Source: Bradyrhizobium manausense
Lineage (GTDB): Bacteria; Pseudomonadota; Alphaproteobacteria; Rhizobiales; Xanthobacteraceae
Direction of reading: 5' to 3'
Length of the DNA stretch: 64,000 nucleotides
Assembly: GCF_018130615.1 (NCBI RefSeq)
Contig: NZ_JAFCKB010000007.1
Coordinates: forward strand, 124,001 to 188,000
In this document: one piece after another, positions 28,847-37,779 of the stretch
Position numbering within the stretch: the stretch's first letter is position 1
Layout: each line of letters begins with the position of its first letter
The notes under the pieces: generated by a model
What the model was told of the DNA's origin: nothing
The model's input: only the letters and a program-made list of their open reading frames with translations
The model's database searches: none
Program-made: the position numbers and the translations under genes

Positions 28847-29296
28847 GTGACAGCTCATCTCGACGGCGAGATCCGCGACGGCCGCCATCATATGCAGGTC
28901 CGTGTCTATTACGAGGACACGGATTTCTCCGGCATCGTCTATCATGCCAATTATCTGCGCTACATGGAGCGCGGCCGCACCAATCATCTGCGGTTGATGG
29001 GCGCCGAGCAGCAGGCGCTGTTCGATCAGCCCGAGACGGAAGGTGCCGGCTTTGCCTTCGTCGTGCGCTCGATGCATCTCGACTTCCTCAAGCCTGCGCG
29101 AATGGACGACGTGCTCGACGTCGTGACCTGGCCGGTCGCGGTGAAGGGCGCGTCGATCATGCTGGCGCAAGAGGTGCGGCGCGGAGAGGACGTGCTTGTG
29201 AAGGCCGAAGTGCGCGTCGCCTTCATCAGCGGCGGCCGCGCACAGCCGATCCCCAAATCGATCCGCACGCTGATGAAGGCTGATCTGATTTCGTGA
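28847..29296 (+). CDS. ybgC: Tol-Pal-associated acyl-CoA thioesterase YbgC
   Basis: The 149-residue hotdog-fold protein carries QVRVYYEDTDFSGIVYHANY with the catalytic Asp, then YLRYMERGRTNHLRL. It hydrolyses acyl-CoA or acyl-ACP and normally accompanies the tol-pal envelope genes. The GTG at 28847 (MTAHLDGEIRDG) is preceded by GAAGAGG; an ATG at 28892 (MQVRVYYEDTD) is an alternative. Unusually, no tolQ, tolR, tolA, tolB or pal follows: the next genes are unrelated, so this may mark a rearrangement edge. Confidence 0.9.
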   Translation: MTAHLDGEIRDGRHHMQVRVYYEDTDFSGIVYHANYLRYMERGRTNHLRLMGAEQQALFDQPETEGAGFAFVVRSMHLDFLKPARMDDVLDVVTWPVAVKGASIMLAQEVRRGEDVLVKAEVRVAFISGGRAQPIPKSIRTLMKADLIS

Positions 29297-29373
29297 TCGC
29301 CCGATAGGGGATCGCCTCTCGACTCCATGGCGAGCGGGGATAGATTACGGTCCCGCAAACCGATGAGGCCATC

Positions 29374-29841
29374 ATGTCGCGCCCACCGCTTCCGCCCTTC
29401 ACCCGAGAGACCGCTGCGCAGAAGGCTCGCATGGCCGAGGACGCCTGGAATTCGCGCGATCCGGTGCGCGTATCGCTCGCCTACACCGAGGACAGCCGCT
29501 GGCGCAATCGCTCGGAAGTGTTTCAGGGGCGCGAGGCCATCGTCGCATTCCTCACCCGCAAGTGGGAGAAGGAGCACGACTACCGCCTGATCAAGGACCT
29601 CTGGGCCTTCGACGACAACCGCATCGCCGTGCGCTTCCAGTACGAATGGCACGACGCAGGCGGCCAGTGGTATCGCTCCTACGGCAACGAGCAGTGGGAG
29701 TTTGACGAGCACGGTCTGATGCGGCGGCGCGAGGCCTCGATCAACGACATCGCGATTGCAGAGAAGGACCGCCGGTTTCACTGGGCGGCGCCGGGACCGC
29801 GGCCGGCGGATGTGCCGGGGTTGGGAACGGATCCGTTCTGA
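29374..29841 (+). CDS. DUF1348 / NTF2-like protein
   Basis: The 155-residue protein has the compact NTF2-like pattern of DUF1348: [59 protein letters not shown] and an [15 protein letters not shown] strand. Members are small cytoplasmic proteins of unknown function with a cone-shaped pocket. The gene has a 77-base upstream gap and faces the small membrane protein gene on the other strand. No functional link to its neighbours is visible. Confidence 0.88.
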   Translation: MSRPPLPPFTRETAAQKARMAEDAWNSRDPVRVSLAYTEDSRWRNRSEVFQGREAIVAFLTRKWEKEHDYRLIKDLWAFDDNRIAVRFQYEWHDAGGQWYRSYGNEQWEFDEHGLMRRREASINDIAIAEKDRRFHWAAPGPRPADVPGLGTDPF

Positions 29842-29845
29842 TCAC

Positions 29846-30052
29846 CTAACCGCCCGCATCGCTCTTGCCTTTCACTTTTGGGAAGTCCTCCCAAAACCAC
29901 ATACCGCCTAACGCCGTCACGAAACCGGCGGCCATTAGCATCCAGCCCTTCCACCGAAGTGCGAAGAACAGGAGATAGACTGCAGCCCCCAGCCCTACGA
30001 CAAGTAAGGCGAATGCAAACATCAGGCTTACCGTGCGACGAATTGGACTCAT
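29846..30052 (-). CDS. Small two-helix membrane protein (hypothetical)
   Basis: The 68-residue protein has two hydrophobic segments, FAFALLVVGLGAAVYLLFFA and GWMLMAAGFVTALGGMWFW, separated by a short basic turn, and a Lys/Gly-rich tail. I do not recognise a family. The ATG overlaps the stop of the upstream amidotransferase gene by 4 bases (ATGA), so it is co-translated with it and is likely real. The pair could form a functional unit, but nothing indicates how. Confidence 0.65.
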   Translation of the reverse strand: MSPIRRTVSLMFAFALLVVGLGAAVYLLFFALRWKGWMLMAAGFVTALGGMWFWEDFPKVKGKSDAGG

Positions 30053-30801
30053 TCCCTATCCAGCCTAAGACGTCCAGAGGTGCGCGACCGAGGCGCCGTG
30101 CGCTTTGCGAGAAACCTAGTAATCGCCCCACCGAGCTTCGCGCTGTCCATCGGCTCGGTCAGCGACGCCCTTGCCGTCGCCACGACCTCATCCGGCGCCT
30201 TGCCGTCGCGCAGCTCGCAGCACACCTGCGCGAACTCCACGTCGAATTCGGGATGCGGCTGCACCGTCAACGTCGCGCCGTTGGCGTAAAGCAGGCCGGC
30301 GTGCGGGGTGAACTCGGACGAGAGGATCGTCAGCGCATCGTTCGGCGGCTCGATGACCTGGTCCTGATGTGAGGCGGCGATCGCAACCGCCTCGCCCTCG
30401 ACGACGCCGTTCTCCGGCAGCACCTGATAGACGTGCCGGCCGATGCCCCAGCCCTTCTCGGATTTGCGCACGGTGCCGCCGAGCGCCTGTGCGATCAGCT
30501 GATGGCCGAAGCAGATGCCGACCATCGGCGTCTTGTTGGCGTAGGCGGTGCGCACGAAATCTTCCAGCGGCGCGATCCAGTCCAGTCCGTCATAGACGCC
30601 GGCGGCAGCACCGGTGATCAGCACGGCTTCGAGCTTGCCCGGGTCGGGTAGCGCATCGCCATTCGGAATGCTGACGACGTCGACCGTGGCCGTCGGGTCT
30701 TCGGCGTGGACCATGCGCTCGAACATGTCCGGAAACGAGCCGTGCTGCTCGCGGTATTTTTGCGGAACCTGTCCGGTCTCGATGATGGTGATGCGTGCCA
30801 T
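30049..30801 (-). CDS. Class I glutamine amidotransferase-like protein
   Basis: The 250-residue protein has the class I GATase triad: the nucleophile elbow MVGICFGHQLIAQALGG with Cys, and TVQPHPEF with the His-Glu pair. Such stand-alone proteins resemble the GMP-synthase glutaminase domain or gamma-glutamyl-hydrolases acting on small amides. No synthetase partner domain is attached or adjacent. A basic C-terminal tail (RSRTSGRLRLDRE) follows the domain and overlaps the small membrane protein gene. Immediately upstream, on the same strand, is the LysR gene whose stop lies 45 bases away. Possible participation in amide nitrogen release in the neighbouring catabolic module is inference. Confidence 0.87.
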   Translation of the reverse strand: MARITIIETGQVPQKYREQHGSFPDMFERMVHAEDPTATVDVVSIPNGDALPDPGKLEAVLITGAAAGVYDGLDWIAPLEDFVRTAYANKTPMVGICFGHQLIAQALGGTVRKSEKGWGIGRHVYQVLPENGVVEGEAVAIAASHQDQVIEPPNDALTILSSEFTPHAGLLYANGATLTVQPHPEFDVEFAQVCCELRDGKAPDEVVATARASLTEPMDSAKLGGAITRFLAKRTAPRSRTSGRLRLDRE

Positions 30802-30845
30802 AATTTTTTACCCAGACGTGCCCCTCAGGTCAAAGGCTGCGAAGC

Positions 30846-31772
30846 TCAGTCGCTTCCTGCCCCATGTTGCTGGTGTGGCGCTGTGTGCTCCAACAGCGCA
30901 CTCTCCTTGCGGATCTCGCCGAGAAAGGCTTTGGCCAGGCGCGACAGCGGCTCCGCCTCCGACCATAGCATGTAGGCGACCGCGCGGGTCGTCGGCGTGA
31001 ATGGCCGGACGACGAGGCCATGGCCGCCGTTCTGGCGCGGCGAGAAGGGATCGACCACGGCGGCGCCGACGCCGGCGGCTGCGAGCACGCAGGCCGTGTT
31101 GCAATAGCGCACCTCGACCGTCGCCTGGAACGGCGCGCCGGCCCTGGCAAAACTGTCGCGCACGGCCTCGCCAAGCCGCGTGCCGCGCTCGAGCCCGATG
31201 AAGGGCAGGCCGGACAGATCGGAGGCCGAGATCACCGGCCTGTCGGCGAGTGGGTGCTGAGGCGGCAGCACGCAGACCATTTCGCCGGTGTGCACCACCT
31301 CATGCGCGATGCCGGGATGATGCGTCAGGCCGAGCGCGAAGCCGAGTTCGGCGACCCGGCTGAGCACGCCCTCGATGATGCCCTCATAGCGGCGCACGTC
31401 GAAGAACACGCGCGTCTCCGGACGGCGGCGCAGGAAGCCTGACAATGCGGAGGGAATGATGCTGTAGGCGAGCGGAGGCGTCGCCACGATCGCGAGATGC
31501 CCGGCGCGGTTCTCGCGCAGATCGCGCACGCGGTTCTCCAGCTTGGCGTGCAGCGCGAAGATCGCCTCGCTCTCCTTGTAGAGCGCCATTGCCTCTGCGG
31601 TCGGAAACAGCCGGTTGTTGACGCGCTCGAACAGCGCGAAGCCCGCCTGTGCCTCCATCGTCTTCAGCGCATTGCTGACTGCGGGCTGCGACAGTGCCAG
31701 CTCGTCGGCCGCCGCCACAGTGGTGCGGTGGCGGATGACGGCACGCAGGATCTCGAGCTGACGCAGGTTCAT
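30846..31772 (-). CDS. LysR-family transcriptional regulator
   Basis: The 308-residue protein starts MNLRQLEILRAVIRHRTTVA with the winged HTH ADELALSQPAVSNALKTMEA, then a periplasmic-binding-like effector domain (LAIVATPPLAYSIIPSALSG onward). It is divergent from the N-carbamoyl hydrolase gene 150 bases away, the usual arrangement of a LysR activator with its target. The start was set at the ATG before NLRQLE, the first residue of the HTH; the open frame upstream is chance. The effector is probably an amino-acid-like or ureide compound of the adjacent operon (inference). Confidence 0.93.
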   Translation of the reverse strand: MNLRQLEILRAVIRHRTTVAAADELALSQPAVSNALKTMEAQAGFALFERVNNRLFPTAEAMALYKESEAIFALHAKLENRVRDLRENRAGHLAIVATPPLAYSIIPSALSGFLRRRPETRVFFDVRRYEGIIEGVLSRVAELGFALGLTHHPGIAHEVVHTGEMVCVLPPQHPLADRPVISASDLSGLPFIGLERGTRLGEAVRDSFARAGAPFQATVEVRYCNTACVLAAAGVGAAVVDPFSPRQNGGHGLVVRPFTPTTRAVAYMLWSEAEPLSRLAKAFLGEIRKESALLEHTAPHQQHGAGSD

Positions 31773-31803
31773 ATCACTGCCGATTATACTCAGGGCCAAA
31801 ACA

Positions 31804-31817
31804 TCATAGCACCATGA
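31804..31817. promoter_or_regulatory. Candidate operator TCAT-N6-ATGA between LysR and N-carbamoyl hydrolase genes
   Basis: A perfect 4-bp inverted repeat with a 6-base spacer sits 32-45 bases upstream of the LysR start within the 150-base divergent region. LysR proteins bind interrupted palindromes in such places. The match is short and the spacing is not the classic T-N11-A, so the assignment is weak. Confidence 0.3.
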
Positions 31818-31922
31818 ATTGCTTTTGCAGCCCCACTTGCGCCTAATGGTCGCGGATTTGCATGCTGGATCAAGGGGTTCATTCGCCCATTGAGGCAGCA
31901 CGCGCACAGATTGGAGGCCATC

Positions 31923-32879
31923 TTGGTTCGTGTCCTTCGCGCCGCCGCCGCCCAGATGGGGCCGACGCAGAGAGCCGATGCGCGCGAGCATACGCTGTCG
32001 CGGATGCTGGCCATGCTGGAGGAAGCTGCGAGCCGCGGCGCCAGCCTCGTGGTGTTTCCCGAGCTTGCCTTCACCACCTTCTTTCCGCGCTGGCTGCTGG
32101 AGGGCGCGGCCCTCGAGCAATATTTCGAGCACGGCATGCCCAACCCCGCCGTGGCAAAGCTGTTCGACCGTGCGCGTGCGCTGCGCGTCGGCTTCTATGT
32201 CGGCTATGCCGAGCAGACAGCAGAAGGTCGCCGTTATAATTGCGCGATCCTGGTCGATCGCGACGGCGAGATCCTTGGCCGTTATCGCAAGGTGCATCTG
32301 CCGGGCTCGGTCGAGCCGCGCGAGGGCGCGCGTTACCAGCAGCTCGAAAAGCGCTATTTCGAATATGGTGACCTCGGCTTTCCTGCGTTTCGTGCCGGCT
32401 CGGCCTGGGCGCACGCCATCATGGGCATGATGATCTGCAATGATCGTCGCTGGCCTGAATCCTGGCGCGTGCTTGGCCTGCAGGGCGTCGAGTTGGTCTG
32501 CATCGGCTACAATTCGGCGGCCTACGATCCCAATGGCGGCGTCACTGAAGATGCTTCCTTGCGCACCTTCCACTCGACGCTGGTGACGCAGGCCAACGCC
32601 TATATGAACGCGACCTGGGCGATCTCGGTCGCCAAGGCGGGCGAGGAGGACGGCTCCGGGCTGATCGGAGGCTCCTGCATCGTCGATCCCAACGGGCGCA
32701 TCGTCGCGCAGGCCGCGACCCTGACCGACGAGGTGATTGTCGCCGACATCGATCTCGACCTCTGCCGGCAGGGCAAGGACAAGATGTTCAATTTCGCCGC
32801 CCATCGGCGGCCCGAGCAATACAGGGTGATCACCGAGCGCGCCGGCGTCATCGAGCCGGCCGTTCTCGATGCGGACTGA
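31923..32879 (+). CDS. N-carbamoyl-D-amino-acid hydrolase-like nitrilase-family enzyme
   Basis: The 318-residue protein aligns well by eye with Agrobacterium N-carbamoyl-D-amino-acid amidohydrolase. The catalytic triad is visible: Glu47 in VVFPELAFTTFFPRW, Lys123 in YRKVHLPG and Cys172 in MMICNDRRWPESWR; HLEKRYFE-type and AHRRPEQY segments also match. It removes the carbamoyl group from N-carbamoyl amino acids, giving the amino acid, CO2 and ammonia. The TTG at 31923 was chosen because GGAGG lies 5 bases upstream and it gives an N-terminus close to characterised enzymes; upstream TTGs are possible. First gene of a long rightward operon with transporter and racemase genes. Confidence 0.88.
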   Translation: MVRVLRAAAAQMGPTQRADAREHTLSRMLAMLEEAASRGASLVVFPELAFTTFFPRWLLEGAALEQYFEHGMPNPAVAKLFDRARALRVGFYVGYAEQTAEGRRYNCAILVDRDGEILGRYRKVHLPGSVEPREGARYQQLEKRYFEYGDLGFPAFRAGSAWAHAIMGMMICNDRRWPESWRVLGLQGVELVCIGYNSAAYDPNGGVTEDASLRTFHSTLVTQANAYMNATWAISVAKAGEEDGSGLIGGSCIVDPNGRIVAQAATLTDEVIVADIDLDLCRQGKDKMFNFAAHRRPEQYRVITERAGVIEPAVLDAD

Positions 32880-32936
32880 CGTTGGCACGACGCTGGCAAT
32901 GGATCGGTAAAGCAAAACGTTGGCAAAGGAGCTGAC

Positions 32937-33764
32937 ATGACGCGCCTCTCGTATTTCCTTGGGCTTGCAGCACTGGCTGCGGTGACGTCGGTGCGGGCGG
33001 GCGAGCTTCCGGCGGAAATCAAGCAAGCGGGCGCGCTGAAGCTCACGGTCAACTCGACCTACGCGCCGATGGAATATCGCGATCCCGCCAGCAACGAATT
33101 GGTCGGCCTCGACATCGATCTCGCCAATGAGCTTGCCAAGCGGTTCGGCGGTCTCAAGATCGTCTGGAGCGAGACGCCGTTCGCCGAGCTGATCCCGTCG
33201 CTCCAGACCAAGCGTGCCGATTTCATCATCTCAGGCATCTCCGACCGCGCCTCCCGGCGCGAGAGCGCGGATTTCGTCGACTACTTGACGACCGGACCGC
33301 AGTTCTTCGTGATGGCGGAGAGCGAGGCAAAGGCCGCGACCGATCTGTGCGGCAAGAAGGTCGGCACCACCCGCAGCACCAGCTTCCCGGTCGAGATCGA
33401 GAAATGGAGCAAGCCAAATTGCGAGGCGGCCGGCAAGCCGGCGATCCAATACGTGCCGGGCGAGAATTCGATCGACGTCCGCAACCAGCTCAAGCAGGGC
33501 CGCATCGATGCCGCCGTGCAGGGCAGCGAGACGCTGCCTTATGCGCAGACGCAGGAGCCCGGCAAGTACCGCGTGGTCGGCGAGCCCTTCGCCAGGGGAT
33601 ATCAGGGCATCATGTTCCGCAAGGACGATGCGGTGCTGCGTGAAGCCGTGACGGAAAAGCTCACGGCGATGATCGCCGACGGCGCTTACAAGGCTGTCCT
33701 CGACAAATGGGGCCTGGGCGCGAACGCGGTCACCCAGCCCCTGCTGAATGCGGCGCCGCAATGA
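32937..33764 (+). CDS. Amino-acid ABC transporter substrate-binding protein (family 3)
   Basis: The 275-residue protein has a signal peptide (MTRLSYFLGLAALAAVTSVR-A) and the family-3 pattern: LTVNSTYAPMEYRDPASNEL, LVGLDIDLANELAKRFG, RADFIISGISDRASRRE and IDAAVQGSETLPY. It is a periplasmic receptor for an amino acid or close analogue. Its stop overlaps the permease ATG (ATGA). A second, related binding protein lies after the ATPase gene, so one permease-ATPase pair seems to serve two receptors. Confidence 0.92.
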   Translation: MTRLSYFLGLAALAAVTSVRAGELPAEIKQAGALKLTVNSTYAPMEYRDPASNELVGLDIDLANELAKRFGGLKIVWSETPFAELIPSLQTKRADFIISGISDRASRRESADFVDYLTTGPQFFVMAESEAKAATDLCGKKVGTTRSTSFPVEIEKWSKPNCEAAGKPAIQYVPGENSIDVRNQLKQGRIDAAVQGSETLPYAQTQEPGKYRVVGEPFARGYQGIMFRKDDAVLREAVTEKLTAMIADGAYKAVLDKWGLGANAVTQPLLNAAPQ

Positions 33765-34618
33765 GGCCGGCGCCGGCACTCGCGGAGGGTTTTCCCGATC
33801 TGTCGGGAATGCGGATCGCGCGCGAGCCGCACTGGTTTCGCTGGATCAGCGCGGCCCTGATCGTCCTCGTGCTGGCGGCGATCGTGCGCGCGTTTGCGAA
33901 CGGCCAGATCGAATGGTCCTATGTGAGCCGCTTCTTGACCGCGAAGGTCATCCTCGAAGGTATCGTCAACACGATGGTGATGGCCGTGCTGGCGATGGCG
34001 CTCGGTATCCTTCTCGGCATCGTCGTTGCGATCATGCGGCTGTCACCCAATCCGGTGCTGAAGACGGTCGCTGCCGGCTACACCTGGTTGTTTCGCGGCA
34101 CGCCGCTGATCCTGCAGCTCCTGTTATGGTTCAACCTCGCGCTGGTGTTTCCAACCATCGGCATTCCCGGCCTCTGGAGTGCGCGCGCCGTCGACGTCAT
34201 GACGCCGTTTCTTGCGGCACTGCTCGGGCTCGGTATCAACCAGGGCGCCTACACGTCCGAGGTGATGCGCGCCGGCATGCTGTCGGTCGATATCGGACAA
34301 TATGAAGCGGCGCAGGCGATCGGCATGGGACGGTTGCGCGCGTTGCGGCGGATCGTCCTGCCGCAGGCGATGCGGGTCGTGATTCCGCCGCTCGGCAACG
34401 AGTTCATCGGCATGGTCAAGGCGACCTCGCTTGCGAGCGTGATCCAATATCCGGAACTGCTGCACAACGCCGAAAACATCTACTACGCCAACTCCCGCGT
34501 GATCGAGCTCCTGATCGTCGCCGGGCTCTGGTACCTGCTCGTGGTCTCATTTCTGACCCCGCTCCAGATGCTGCTCGAGCGGCGCTTTGCACGCGGCACA
34601 TTGCGGCTTGCGCGATGA
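33761..34618 (+). CDS. Amino-acid ABC transporter permease
   Basis: The 285-residue protein has the polar amino-acid permease (HisM/GlnP) features: a leading helix at about residues 30-50, [35 protein letters not shown] and the EAA loop around [20 protein letters not shown]. The ATG at 33761 overlaps the binding-protein stop. Only one permease is present, so it would function as a homodimer. Overlaps the ATPase start by 4 bases. Confidence 0.93.
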   Translation: MRPAPALAEGFPDLSGMRIAREPHWFRWISAALIVLVLAAIVRAFANGQIEWSYVSRFLTAKVILEGIVNTMVMAVLAMALGILLGIVVAIMRLSPNPVLKTVAAGYTWLFRGTPLILQLLLWFNLALVFPTIGIPGLWSARAVDVMTPFLAALLGLGINQGAYTSEVMRAGMLSVDIGQYEAAQAIGMGRLRALRRIVLPQAMRVVIPPLGNEFIGMVKATSLASVIQYPELLHNAENIYYANSRVIELLIVAGLWYLLVVSFLTPLQMLLERRFARGTLRLAR

Positions 34619-35379
34619 CAAAACCCCTCGTCGCGATCCGTTCCGTCAGCAAGAATTTCGGAGAGTTCCAGGCTCTCAAGAACGTCTCGCTCGATGTCTG
34701 GCCCGGCGAGGTGATGTGTCTGATCGGCGCCTCCGGTTCGGGCAAGACCACACTGCTCCGCTGCATCAACCAGCTCGCCGTGATCGATAGCGGTGGCATT
34801 TGGCTCGACGGCGAGCTTTTGGGCGTGCGCGAGCAAGGTGGGCGCCTGCATCGCCTCGGCGAGCGTGAGATCTCCCGGCAGCGTCTGAAAACCGGCATGG
34901 TGTTTCAGCGCTTCAATTTGTTTCCGCACAAGACGGCACTGGAGAACATCATCGAGGGTCCGCTTCAAGTCCAGGGCCGCAAAGCCGACGAGGTGTGCGC
35001 CGAGGCGCTCGAATTGCTCCGCCGCGTCGGCCTGTCGGCGAAAGCCGACTCCTATCCCGCGCAGCTCTCCGGCGGCCAGCAGCAGCGCGTGGCCATTGCG
35101 CGCGCGCTCGCCATGAAGCCGATGCTGATGCTGTTCGACGAGCCGACCAGCGCGCTCGATCCCGAACTCGTCGGCGAGGTGCTCGCCGTCATGAAGGAGC
35201 TGGCAAAGAGCGGCATGACCATGATGGTGGTGACGCACGAGCTCGGCTTCGCCCGCGAGGTCGCCGACCGCGTCGTCTACATGGACCAGGGCGCGATCGT
35301 CGAGCAGGGCCGCGCTTCCGACGTCTTGGGCGCGCCGCGCGAGGAGCGCACCAAGGCCTTTCTTTCGGCAGTGATCTAG
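34615..35379 (+). CDS. Amino-acid ABC transporter ATP-binding protein
   Basis: The 254-residue protein is a typical GlnQ/HisP ATPase: Walker [32 protein letters not shown]-loop, signature [16 protein letters not shown], Walker [21 protein letters not shown] and H-loop [16 protein letters not shown]. Energises the adjacent permease. Start overlaps the permease stop (ATGA). Followed 17 bases later by a second binding protein. Confidence 0.95.
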   Translation: MTKPLVAIRSVSKNFGEFQALKNVSLDVWPGEVMCLIGASGSGKTTLLRCINQLAVIDSGGIWLDGELLGVREQGGRLHRLGEREISRQRLKTGMVFQRFNLFPHKTALENIIEGPLQVQGRKADEVCAEALELLRRVGLSAKADSYPAQLSGGQQQRVAIARALAMKPMLMLFDEPTSALDPELVGEVLAVMKELAKSGMTMMVVTHELGFAREVADRVVYMDQGAIVEQGRASDVLGAPREERTKAFLSAVI

Positions 35380-35395
35380 CAGTGGGGGCGAATTG

Positions 35396-36226
35396 ATGAA
35401 GAGACCTTTCGTTGCGTCGGCACTTTTGGGGGCCATGACCGTTTGGGCCTTTACGGTCGAAGCATTGGCCATCGAGCTGCCGCCTGACATCGTCAAGCGC
35501 GGCAGCGTCAAGGTGGCGCTGGTGCCCAACTATCCGCCGATGGAGTTCCGCGATCCCGCCACCAACGCGCTGTCCGGGTTCGACATCGATCTCGGCGAGG
35601 CGATCGGGCGCAAGCTTGGCGTCAAGATCGAATGGACCGAGACCAGCTTCGCCGAGTTCATGCCGTCGATTTCGACGGGCCGGGTGGATGCCATCCTGTC
35701 CGGCTTCACCGACTATACGAGCCGGCACGAGATTGCGTCCTTCGTCGATTATCTGCGCAGCGGCCCAAAATTCTTCGTGCAGCAGTCCCGTGCGTCCGAG
35801 TTCAAGGAGATGGCTGCGCTGTGCGGCAAGAAGGTCGGCGCCAGCCGCCGCACCATGTTTCCGGCAGAGATCGACAAGTGGAGCCAGAAGAACTGCGCCA
35901 GCAATCCGATCCAGTTCGTCGGCACCGACGGCTCGGCCGACGCGCGCACCCAGCTCAGGCAGGGCCGTATCGATGCCGCCGTGCAGGGCAACGAGACGTT
36001 GCCCTATCTGATGGATCTCGAGCCGGGCACCTATGCGCCGGTCGGCGACGCGTTTGCGACGCAGTTCACAGGGATTGCGCTCCCGGTCAAGGAAAAGGTG
36101 CTGCAGCAGGCGATGGTCGATGCGCTGGATTCGCTGATCGCTGACGGAACGTATCGTACGCTGCTGGCGAAATGGAAACTGAGCGACAACGGAATAGAGA
36201 AGGCGACCATCAATGCTGGACAGTAA
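35396..36226 (+). CDS. Second amino-acid ABC transporter substrate-binding protein (family 3)
   Basis: The 276-residue protein has a signal peptide (about residues 1-25, ending VEALA-IELPP) and closely resembles the binding protein at 32937: VALVPNYPPMEFRDPATNAL, SGFDIDLGEAIGRKLG, RVDAILSGFTDYTSRHE and IDAAVQGNETLPYLMD. The pair probably arose by duplication and gives the same transporter two specificities or affinities. The ATG follows a GGGGG-rich ribosome site; a TTG one codon earlier is in frame. The 3' end overlaps the CE4 hydrolase start by 14 bases. Confidence 0.92.
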   Translation: MKRPFVASALLGAMTVWAFTVEALAIELPPDIVKRGSVKVALVPNYPPMEFRDPATNALSGFDIDLGEAIGRKLGVKIEWTETSFAEFMPSISTGRVDAILSGFTDYTSRHEIASFVDYLRSGPKFFVQQSRASEFKEMAALCGKKVGASRRTMFPAEIDKWSQKNCASNPIQFVGTDGSADARTQLRQGRIDAAVQGNETLPYLMDLEPGTYAPVGDAFATQFTGIALPVKEKVLQQAMVDALDSLIADGTYRTLLAKWKLSDNGIEKATINAGQ

Positions 36227-37097
36227 GGCACTTCAGAGCATCCCGCTCACCCCGGCCAACACGGCGGATCCCGCGCCGGACTATCCCTGGCCGAAGCCAT
36301 ACAAGGCGGCGATGTTCCTCTCGTTCGACGTGGATGCGGAAAGTGCGTGGACCAGCAAGGACGCGGTGCACGCGCAGCGGCTCATCACCATGAGCTATGG
36401 CGGCTATGAGGCGCGCGTCGGCACGCCGAAGCTGCTGGAGCTGCTCGATCAGCTTGGTCTCAAGGCGACGTTCTTTGTCACGGGATGGTCGGTCGATGCA
36501 CATCCGGCGATGGCCGAATCCATCCTCAAGGCAGGCCACGAGATCGGCCATCACGGCTACCATCATCTGCTGCCCGATCCCGGCGATCCCTGGATCGAGG
36601 AGGAGATTGAGCGTGGCTTCGAGGCTCTGAAGCGCCGGCTCGGCGTCAAGCCGACCGGCTATCGCGCGCCTTACGGCGAATTCACCGAGGAACTGCGCGT
36701 CGCGCTGGTGCGCCACGGCATCGTCTACACTTCCTCCTTCCGCGACGACGTACGGCCCTATCGCCATCGCCTTGCCGACGGCAAGCCCGGCACGATCGAG
36801 CTGCCGGTGACCGCGAGCTATGACGACTGGATGCATGGTCTGTCCGCGCGCTTTAGCCCGCGCTCGATCTTTCCCAAGGAGCATGTGCTCTCGATGTGGA
36901 AGGACGAGCTCGACGAAGTTCGTGACTGGGGCGCGATGGTGACGACCGTGCTGCATCCGCAATGCAGCGGCCGTCCGATGCGGCTGCGCCTGTTGCGCGA
37001 GTTCCTGACCTACGCAAAATCGTGCCCGGACGTCTGGATTACCACCGGCGAGAAGATCGCGGAAAACTTCCTGCGCCACGAGGCCGCCAACCGTTGA
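36213..37097 (+). CDS. CE4 (polysaccharide-deacetylase-like) hydrolase, candidate cyclic-imide/ureide hydrolase
   Basis: The 294-residue protein has the NodB/CE4 metal site: FLSFDVDAESAW (catalytic Asp), GHEIGHHGYHH (metal His residues), YRAPYGEFTEEL and a late TTVLHPQ His. It lacks a signal peptide, so it is cytoplasmic and unlikely to act on cell-wall sugar. Cytoplasmic CE4 relatives include PuuE-type allantoinases and bacterial cyclic-imide hydrolases of about this length. Placed before a hydantoin-racemase-like gene and after an N-carbamoyl hydrolase gene, ring opening of an imide or hydantoin is a reasonable inference. It overlaps the previous gene by 14 bases. Confidence 0.82.
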   Translation: MLDSKALQSIPLTPANTADPAPDYPWPKPYKAAMFLSFDVDAESAWTSKDAVHAQRLITMSYGGYEARVGTPKLLELLDQLGLKATFFVTGWSVDAHPAMAESILKAGHEIGHHGYHHLLPDPGDPWIEEEIERGFEALKRRLGVKPTGYRAPYGEFTEELRVALVRHGIVYTSSFRDDVRPYRHRLADGKPGTIELPVTASYDDWMHGLSARFSPRSIFPKEHVLSMWKDELDEVRDWGAMVTTVLHPQCSGRPMRLRLLREFLTYAKSCPDVWITTGEKIAENFLRHEAANR

Positions 37098-37105
37098 GGC
37101 ATGCC

Positions 37106-37759
37106 ATGACCCGCCGCATCCTCGTCATCAATCCCAACTCCTCGGCGTCGGTGACGGCGGCGATCGACAATGCGGTGGCGCCGCTGCGCATCGCAGGCGG
37201 CCCCGGGATCGAGGTGGTCGGCCTCGCCGAGGGGCCACCGAGCATCAGCTCGCAGCGCGATGCCGACGGCGTCGTCATGCCGCTGGTCAATCGCGTCACG
37301 CGCGACGACGCGGATGCCTTCGTGCTCGCCTGCTTCAGCGATCCCGGCCTGCATGCGGTGCGTGAAGCCGCCGGCGGCCGCCCGGTGCTCGGCATTGCAG
37401 AGTGCGGCATCTTTCGTGCGCTGATGCTGGGCGAGCGTTTTGGCATCATCGCGCTGTCACCGTCGAGCATCCGCCGCCAGCAGCGCATGGCGCGGGTGAT
37501 GGGCGTGGACAGCCGTTATGCCGGCAGCTGGTCGGTCGGCGCGAGCGCAGCGGAAACGGCGGGCGCGGATATCCGCGGACGGCTGATCGAGGCCGGCCGC
37601 GCGCTGGTCACGCAATGCCGTGCCGATGTCGTGGTGATGGGCTGCGCCGGCATGGCGTCGCACCGTGCAGCGATTGCGGAAACGATCGGCGTGCCAGTGG
37701 TCGAGCCGGCGCAGCAGGCGGTTGCTGTTGCGATCGGCGCGGTCTTGTTGAATACGTAA
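37106..37759 (+). CDS. Hydantoin-racemase-like protein (Asp/Glu racemase superfamily)
   Basis: The 217-residue protein starts MTRRILVINPNSSASVTAAI, the HyuE signature. Both catalytic cysteines are present: Cys76 in VLACFSDPG and Cys180 in VVVMGCAGM, close to the positions reported for characterised hydantoin racemases. It would interconvert D- and L-5-substituted hydantoins or a related ring compound so that a stereospecific hydrolase can use both. It starts 8 bases after the CE4 gene. Aspartate/maleate racemase relatives are the alternative. Confidence 0.88.
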   Translation: MTRRILVINPNSSASVTAAIDNAVAPLRIAGGPGIEVVGLAEGPPSISSQRDADGVVMPLVNRVTRDDADAFVLACFSDPGLHAVREAAGGRPVLGIAECGIFRALMLGERFGIIALSPSSIRRQQRMARVMGVDSRYAGSWSVGASAAETAGADIRGRLIEAGRALVTQCRADVVVMGCAGMASHRAAIAETIGVPVVEPAQQAVAVAIGAVLLNT

Positions 37760-37779
37760 ATCTTCAGGAGCCTCTGTTA

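Noticed and set aside
31773-33026. Upstream extension of the LysR frame across the carbamoylase gene, giving a 726-residue protein
   Set aside because: The LysR HTH begins at MNLRQLE; the extension is antisense to the carbamoylase, which has an intact catalytic triad.
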